A stretch of DNA of 48,728 nt, from the NCBI RefSeq assembly GCF_014306625.1, contig NZ_JACRYL010000029.1, forward strand, positions 1 to 48,728. The letters run 5' to 3'. Both the position numbers and the translations under genes were made by a program. The stretch is from Pedobacter fastidiosus (lineage in GTDB: Bacteria; Bacteroidota; Bacteroidia; Sphingobacteriales; Sphingobacteriaceae). Positions within the stretch are counted from its first letter, which is position 1. Each line of letters begins with the position of its first letter. The notes under the pieces are model-generated. The model was not told the origin of the DNA, made no database searches, and saw nothing but the letters and a program-made list of their open reading frames with translations. This document shows, one piece after another, positions 45,101-48,728 of this stretch.

Positions 45101-46097
45101 TACTAGCCGTTATTGGAGGTGGTGCATTGGGAATGGTAAAAGTAAACTCACTTGTACAATTGGCACTTCCACTATTTATCTGTCCTTTATAATTACCAGG
45201 AGCAAGCCCGGGAACAACAAGAGACGAACTTGTAAAAATAATTGGTGCACCAGGTATATCCCCAATTTTCTGTATCACAAGTGATAAATTTTCTCCTCCA
45301 TTGTAAACTGTTCCATCATCGTACTTAAAATCGCTTAAACTTATTGAGCCATTACCATTTGCACAAAGAGGAGCAATTGGATTTTTGGTTTGGGGAGTGG
45401 GGAAACTTGGATAGAAAGTTATTGAGTTCGATACATCAGACTCAATTTGAAAACTTTGATAAGCACCCTTGATCCTAAAATAAGTTGGAACTCCTTTGAT
45501 TATAGTTGCTGGAAGCAAATCTTGATTAAAAGTGACAGTGTTCGTAGTTAACAAAGAAATTGATTGCCAAGATGCTGAATTTGAAGGATCGTTAGTTGCC
45601 TGTAAAGTATATACTCCATCAGGATATGTAGGAATGTTCAATGTTACGTTTTCAGTACCACACAAGACATTATTTCCAATATTAATAGGCTTAAAAGTCA
45701 GTTCGTTAATATTAACATGCCAACTTGTACCAGCAACTACACCACAAAGATTGGTTGTATAAGCTCCATCATTTGAACCAAGATATAACATGGAGGCATC
45801 ACCATTTGAAACATTACTTTCATAGCTAATTGTTGTAGGTATCTCAGTTTGATAAAATATATCATTTATTGATGTTATGAAATCTGGAGGATTTGTGTTT
45901 GGAGAACTCTTATCAAAATAGTGGGTTTGCCCAATCAAACCTTGAGCGTGCAAACTTGATGGTAAGGAAGAACATATAAAAGCATCTGCCGGTATATTTG
46001 CAGATATAGTATAATCAATACTATAAACTTTGTTTACTTGTGCTTTAATATCTATAATAATCCCTAATAGTAACATTAATAATAAAATCTTCTTCAT
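39165..46097 (-). CDS. Giant SprB-repeat surface protein with T9SS type A sorting domain
   Basis: 2310 residues. The signal peptide ends near residue 19 (IIDIKA|Q). An N-terminal unique part (to ~320) is followed by 22 SprB-type repeats of ~78 residues (about 324-2042), each with GGxxPYQYSINGG, a YxxSNxF step, GLxAGNYTVxVKDxNGC and an xxQP/xEP linker. Next come an Ig-like unit, a PKD domain (about 2126-2205) and a C-terminal Por-secretion tail (FKIYPNPTNGEF ... GIYVLTL) typical of T9SS type A sorting. Repeats 1-9 form three copies of a three-repeat block. Role inferred: cell-surface fibre or adhesin. The FN3 gene lies 4 bp upstream on the same strand. No PorP/SprF gene is next to it. Confidence 0.92.
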   Translation of the reverse strand: MKKILLLMLLLGIIIDIKAQVNKVYSIDYTISANIPADAFICSSLPSSLHAQGLIGQTHYFDKSSPNTNPPDFITSINDIFYQTEIPTTISYESNVSNGDASMLYLGSNDGAYTTNLCGVVAGTSWHVNINELTFKPINIGNNVLCGTENVTLNIPTYPDGVYTLQATNDPSNSASWQSISLLTTNTVTFNQDLLPATIIKGVPTYFRIKGAYQSFQIESDVSNSITFYPSFPTPQTKNPIAPLCANGNGSISLSDFKYDDGTVYNGGENLSLVIQKIGDIPGAPIIFTSSSLVVPGLAPGNYKGQINSGSANCTSEFTFTIPNAPPPITASIAGQNPDCSTGTGIITATGGGGTPPYQYSINGGTTYQASNVFTGLTAGSYTVKIIDANGCSPATSNAVVISVPTAVNTVLNNKTNPTGFGLSNGQIILSANGGTGTGYTYAINGGSYTASDTFSGLVAGTYSLTARDNKGCESLPLSVTLAEPTQLGLAISTKTNNICFGGSIGSVEVTASGGTSPYDYSINGGSYQTSNSFNNLTAGNYTLSVKDNNGNIANVNANILQPSSISASITGQNPNCAIGGGIITATANGGTPPYSYALNGGTYVSSNVFTNLAAGTYTVSVTDSKNCSAAISNSVVITLPNPVNVSLSFKNDPTGFNTNDGQIAVIGSGGNGAGFTYSIDGANYVSSGTFTGLPAGTYSLLAKDGNGCASTVLSVTLNQPNQFSINVNSKVDNTCFGGNTGSVTVSASSGTAPYQYEINGGGYQSSNNFTGLIAGNYTLNAKDANDYEVSTVVTIIQPQAITASIVGQNPNCNSGTGTITATAGGGVAPYQYSLNGGIYQSSNLFSGLNNGNYTVTVIDANNCVLKTNNTVNIAIPNAVVSVLGFQNNPTVVGASDGQIVVSATGGSNSGYVFSINGSAYNPSGTFSGLPNGTYLITAKDGNGCVSNQLSITLNSSTQLTLNVTSKIDNSCYGDLSGSVAVLANGGTSPYQYRFNGGVYQSSGSFTGLVAGNYTITVKDATNTTIDVAVNIAQPAQISANIVKVDASCFGGTGSIIINNPTGGSGSGYTYSSNGGTSYQISNIFNLPQGNYLVKIKDGSGCVSVNNNIVVGQPASAVQATVVTQDVKCNGFSSGVVIISASGGSGGYIYSKDNWASSNATGVFTGLLAGQYEFKIKDQADCATSLSVLVKQPPQLVLNIDGKTDATCFGGTGTINVSATGGEGNIAYSSNPSLPFSNGVFSGAVAGTYEIKIIDDNGCIKFANVTIGQPNQLIASAAVTAVTCHSSADGKVVLSVSGGTGTYVYGIKSSGLYASTNTFSGLTAGHYVFSIKDQNGCMVDVNADVLQPDDILLNVSNKQNVLCNGANNGSFVVNATGGNGSYTYKLNGVDQGLINSFNNLASGNYVVRVTDGNGCYKELTEAITEPMTLNLALINKADIKCFGSNTGEISVSASGGVAPFQYALNGGSFQANSTFTSLLSGNYVVQVKDVNLCLQTLNITLTESQKLVASITKQDVKCFGDASGSITINVLGGEAPYQYSVNGSSFQLSNTFSNLIAGNYNLVVRDKNNCQISDQVSVINIAPKLVLQVSAVSPTTCNGVGSISVSSVNGGVQPYLYSIDGNNYSSNQNFTGLVAGQYTVFVKDNNGCITSETKTISVPAGISAQLLTTDVSCFSGNNGNIVVNNTVGGNGNYSYSLNGGSFQVSNNFSGLVAGNYSLVVKDNPNSCQYTLNISITEPSKLNLELKSQKNISCNGQNNGKIEVLANGGTSSYQYSIDGGITYTTSGIFSSLIAKNYNVWVKDAHNCTENINVLLTEPALLALSLSSKSDVTCFGTKNGSLVVNPLGGTQPYQYSINGGTQQSSNHFENLAGGNYLINLIDANGCSTNLNVVINENSILGLSINSFKNLSCNASSTGEISVVSTGGSGIYQYSINNGAYQASAIFKNLSAGNYNISVKDDKGCTASITKTIIEPLALMVTKTVTQQKCFDVCDGEIKLSVSGGTAPYTYKWSSGNYGNVSTISNLCGDFYRATIVDANGCSVEDATDIITPSEIKITNVPDTVLCVGQIVTYDAGNPGFSYLWTADNGFSKTTQKVQISEDGKYSLKVTNAIGCSVAKTFTVQTSTTLLKANFLVSTYANVGDTIIVVDVSKPTPSKTSWIFDTGTIMVGGNASSSIKQISFNAPGVYNMMMMVNLGQCADAVQKSITILPKDKKKEVNDALGYKDELFTSFKIYPNPTNGEFKTVIKLSQKMDIKISMYGFGGNLVIAPQTYSNNDNFEINFNERGIPPGIYVLTLEAGNQVETLKIIKI
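43010..45125 (-). repeat. Three-repeat super-units in the SprB array
   Basis: Repeats 1, 4 and 7 share ASIxGQNPxC; repeats 2, 5 and 8 share (N/D)PT...DGQI and a G-Y/F-x-(Y/F)-(A/S)-I core; repeats 3, 6 and 9 share a (C)FGG/YGD..GSV core. The order A-B-C is kept three times, so a block of ~235 residues was duplicated twice. The remaining 13 repeats do not show it. Confidence 0.75.
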
Positions 46098-46101
46098 AAG
46101 C

Positions 46102-48264
46102 TTAATAATTAATTAGGATTTCCTTACTGAAAGGACTTTCGTTTCCATCTACAAACACAGCCTTTATGCGGTATATATAGATGGTATTGATTAATAATTG
46201 GGTATCGATAAATTGATTGGATTTATCTTTCTGTAAGGTTGTTGCAGGATTCAAAGTTTTGTACAATCGTAGAGGTTTTCCTTGTTCGGCTTTATAAATC
46301 AGATAGCTATCCACTTTTGGAATATTGTATGCCCACTTTATAACCACCGCAAGATTTTCTCTATCTGCTGTCGCCTTCATGTTTATGATAGCTGGTTTTA
46401 AACCTAAATCAAGTCTTTTAGCGGTAAATGGTTTAGAATCTGATGTTAAATTACTATCATCTACAGCTCTAATTTTGTAAACATAAGTCTGTTTCAATTC
46501 GGCTGTAGCATCGTTAAAAGTGTGTGTCGTATCTTTAAATGAAGCGATAGGTTTCCAGTTTTCTTCGCCTTTTGGGGTACGATAAACCTCATGTGCCACC
46601 ACATCATTACTACTGCTTATGTACCAGGCTAAATAAATTCCATCCGTTTGATTTTTAACCTCATACAGGGATGGGGGCATTGGTGGAACGATATCCGGTC
46701 GCTTTAACTTTAAGGGTTGCGAAAACTCAGAAGGATTATATCGCTTATCAACCGCTACGAGTTTGTAAAAAACAGATTTGGTTAATGTTTTTAATTCGAT
46801 GGTATCGGTAAAAGCATTTATTTTAACAGCCTTTCTGGTTATTTGCGAAAACTCTCCATCAATGACATTGCCCCGATAAACACGATAGCCTGCTAAATCT
46901 TTTTCGCTATTGGCTTTCCAGCTTAATTTTACCAAGCCAGTTTTATCAATAGTTCCTTTTAATTCTATTGGTGGTGCAGGCGGAATACTATCGATTAATT
47001 GGGCGAATATCCCATAAGAAACCTTTGATATTCCCTCTTGACCATAAGCTCTTATTCTGTAATAATTAGAGCCTAGTGGTTGATCATCTATGTATTCGAA
47101 AGTGCTACTAGAGATTATCTTTTGATTAATTTTTTTAAATCCCTTTTCTACATTATTTGATCGCTCCAAATCATATCCCAAAATAAAGGCTGGTTGCTCA
47201 GGCATCTTCCAGCTTACTTTTACCGTTTTCCCAATAACATCAGCTTTCTCCATTACGGGAGATGCTTCCAACTGATGATCTGTAATTACGCTAATGGTAT
47301 CAGAAACTGGTCCTGTTTCACCAAAAGGTGAAATTCCTTTTACACGATAAAAAATCTTATGATTAAGTGTAGAAAGAGTATCTGCGGTCAAAGCTCTCCT
47401 TCGTACTTTTCCATCATCTTCAGTATTTACCACTGGTTCATCGCTAATCGGAACAAAGTTTTTACCGCCATCTTCTGATCGTTCTACCATAAAAGTGGTG
47501 TAAATACCTTTGGTTACTTCTTGATTCCAACTTATTGTCGCACCTTTTTTCTGAGGTTCCACTTTAACATCATAAGGTTTTGGAAGTGGGGAAAAATCAG
47601 AAAAGCCTGTAAATACAAATCCCGTATCTATCCTCACCATTTTATCAGTTACGGCAGGATAAATTCTGTATAGATATTTTTCATTTTGTTTTACATTTTT
47701 ATCTACATAGGCTAAACCCATTGCTTTTGCAACATGATAATCCTGATCGGCACTAAAGAGTGCAAACGAGAAACGAGATTCATTTTCTCTAGCTCTGTTA
47801 ATCATTTGGCTTATTCCACCCTTATTATCCTGACTAACCTCGAATGATTCGCCATATAAGGCTTGTGCAGCAATGGAACCATATTTATTTTCCTGATCTA
47901 CCATAGTTTTCCAGCTATCCATAGGCCACGGCTTTAAAGCTACAGGAGTAAGCAATATAGATTCTGGTTTGGGCAACAACTTTCCGTTTCTGGTTATGGT
48001 AAACCGCTTGATTTGATAACCCGTTTTATTTAAACTGTGCCAAGCTTGTGCAGATGCAGGCGCCCATCTCAACATAATAGAATCTTTTGCTGGCCTTGAT
48101 AAAACAGCAATTTTAATTGTTTTTACTTTTTGCTGAGCCTTTAAGCTAAATGCTGAAAACAAAAATATCAACAGACTAAATTGAAATAAAAGCTTGCTCA
48201 AGCCAATCTTGATACTAGGTATCACGTACTTAATATTTGATACCATCTTATTGTCCAATTTCAT
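46102..48264 (-). CDS. Exported multi-domain fibronectin-type-III protein
   Basis: 720 residues. A hydrophobic signal (about residues 24-43, FSAFSLKA|Q) is preceded by a basic stretch. After a unique N-terminal part come about five or six FN3 domains, recognisable by repeated WxxxxxxxVxGYxVYR / YxVxAVDxxxNxSxxS patterns (for example VKLSWKANSEKDLAGYRVYR and YKIRAVDDSNLTSDS). FN3 arrays commonly form extracellular scaffolds. It has no T9SS tail of its own, ending IYRIKAVFVDGNESPFSKEILINY. Alternative ATGs at 48264 and 48246 are both possible; the upstream one overlaps the preceding gene by 17 bp. It lies between the SprB-repeat gene (4 bp) and the broken gene, probably one operon. Confidence 0.8.
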   Translation of the reverse strand: MKLDNKMVSNIKYVIPSIKIGLSKLLFQFSLLIFLFSAFSLKAQQKVKTIKIAVLSRPAKDSIMLRWAPASAQAWHSLNKTGYQIKRFTITRNGKLLPKPESILLTPVALKPWPMDSWKTMVDQENKYGSIAAQALYGESFEVSQDNKGGISQMINRARENESRFSFALFSADQDYHVAKAMGLAYVDKNVKQNEKYLYRIYPAVTDKMVRIDTGFVFTGFSDFSPLPKPYDVKVEPQKKGATISWNQEVTKGIYTTFMVERSEDGGKNFVPISDEPVVNTEDDGKVRRRALTADTLSTLNHKIFYRVKGISPFGETGPVSDTISVITDHQLEASPVMEKADVIGKTVKVSWKMPEQPAFILGYDLERSNNVEKGFKKINQKIISSSTFEYIDDQPLGSNYYRIRAYGQEGISKVSYGIFAQLIDSIPPAPPIELKGTIDKTGLVKLSWKANSEKDLAGYRVYRGNVIDGEFSQITRKAVKINAFTDTIELKTLTKSVFYKLVAVDKRYNPSEFSQPLKLKRPDIVPPMPPSLYEVKNQTDGIYLAWYISSSNDVVAHEVYRTPKGEENWKPIASFKDTTHTFNDATAELKQTYVYKIRAVDDSNLTSDSKPFTAKRLDLGLKPAIINMKATADRENLAVVIKWAYNIPKVDSYLIYKAEQGKPLRLYKTLNPATTLQKDKSNQFIDTQLLINTIYIYRIKAVFVDGNESPFSKEILINY

Positions 48265-48655
48265 TATTAATTACAAGTTGTTTAGTAGTTGTTATTCTAT
48301 TCGTTCCGGGCAATACATAACTTACCTTAAATTTATACGAACCTTTTCTCACTGGCATAAATGGCGTAGTTACTATCTCTTTCATTCTATCCGAAATATT
48401 CAACGCCCTATGTACAGCATAAGCATTCACTATTTTGCTTTGTATTTCGTAATAATCTGTAGAAACATAATGAGGTAGATTATAAACAAAATCTACTTTT
48501 CCCGTAGTAGCTGTAGTACCTGGAGCATATTTTAAACCGGTCACCAAGCCTTCATTTCTGATGTACATTGCTTTGATAGGTGGCGCTCCGAGTAAATTAA
48601 CATCTCTATTTAACAGGGTTAATGCTGGATCAGTTGGATAATTTTCGTATATGTA
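48248..48655 (-). pseudogene. C-terminal remnant of a gene broken by an insertion sequence
   Basis: The frame is open from 48655 down to the stop at 48248 without a start codon at its beginning; the first ATG is at 48568. The 29 codons before that ATG (including YENYPTDPALTLLNRDVN) look like normal coding sequence continuous with the rest, so the gene was longer. The upstream part is replaced at ~48652 by the insertion-sequence end. The retained C terminus (YKFKVSYVLPGTNRITTTKQLVI) is beta-rich. I do not recognise the family. It overlaps the FN3 gene by 17 bp, so it was in the same operon as the SprB-repeat protein. Confidence 0.7.
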
Positions 48656-48728
48656 TTAACCCCCTAAAAAGCTGGACTAAATTTTAAAAACAATTTAGAA
48701 CCATTAAATTAGGGAATTATGAAAAGAG
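48652..48728 (+). mobile_element. Left end of an IS3-like insertion sequence (partial)
   Basis: The sequence from 48652, TGTATTAACCCCCTAAAAAG then CTGGACTAA, resembles the terminal inverted repeats of IS3-family elements (TG start, CCCC run, AAAAAG, TGGAC). An ATG at 48719, spaced after TAGGGA, would start the first transposase frame (MKR...), cut off by the window end. Confidence 0.6.

Overview
The window is an AT-rich chromosomal segment from a member of the Bacteroidota, most likely a Sphingobacteriaceae species of the Pedobacter type. This rests on several things seen in the sequence: promoter elements of the Bacteroidota form TAnnTTTG, type IX secretion (T9SS) cargo with both kinds of C-terminal sorting domain, a PorP/SprF-family protein, a type III glutamine synthetase (glnN) and a single-chain PurL. 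The genus is an inference from gene content, not a phylogenetic result.

Layout. (1) 1-3203: the end of an IS21-like element cuts into a large serine recombinase remnant. A second, intact serine recombinase follows, and its reading frame runs through the terminator and body of a tRNA-His gene on the opposite strand. This looks like the edge of an integrated element. (2) 3379-11016: housekeeping genes rnhA, fbp with a YfcE-like phosphoesterase, a TrmN6-like methyltransferase, a VOC protein and purL. (3) 11040-12096: a cluster of palindromic repeats with no genes. (4) 12181-25327: the most interesting part. A DUF2306 membrane protein and an SH3-like protein are followed by a NarL-type response regulator, a receiver-only protein lacking key acidic residues, a PorP/SprF protein and a 2133-residue repeat adhesin with a gliding-motility-type C-terminal domain. 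Divergent from the adhesin are two tandem seven-helix histidine kinase paralogues. One kinase keeps the ATP-binding boxes but has Gln in place of the phosphoacceptor His. The other keeps the His but has lost the glycine-rich ATP-binding motifs. They look like two halves of one enzyme. (5) 25328-26100: tandem 254-255 bp repeats with a 19-bp hairpin. (6) 26230-33963: small accessory and regulatory genes, including a TPR-like protein, a Crp/Fnr regulator, a MerR-regulated metal-type operon with a 23-nt promoter spacer, an AraC regulator, a phosphatase-like protein, small membrane proteins, an SRPBCC protein and a DUF2867 protein. (7) 34249-39089: a TonB-family protein, glnN and purM. (8) 39165-48655: a second T9SS surface cluster with a 2310-residue protein of 22 SprB-like repeats, a fibronectin-type-III protein and a 5'-truncated third gene. 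(9) 48652-end: the start of an IS3-like element that cut that third gene.

How it may work together. The adhesin with its PorP/SprF partner, the two receivers and the two kinases could form a surface-sensing and adhesion module in which kinase activity exists only in a heterodimer. This is an inference from sequence motifs and gene order. The two surface clusters use different T9SS sorting domains. Both window ends lie in insertion sequences, which suggests that the contig ends at repeats.
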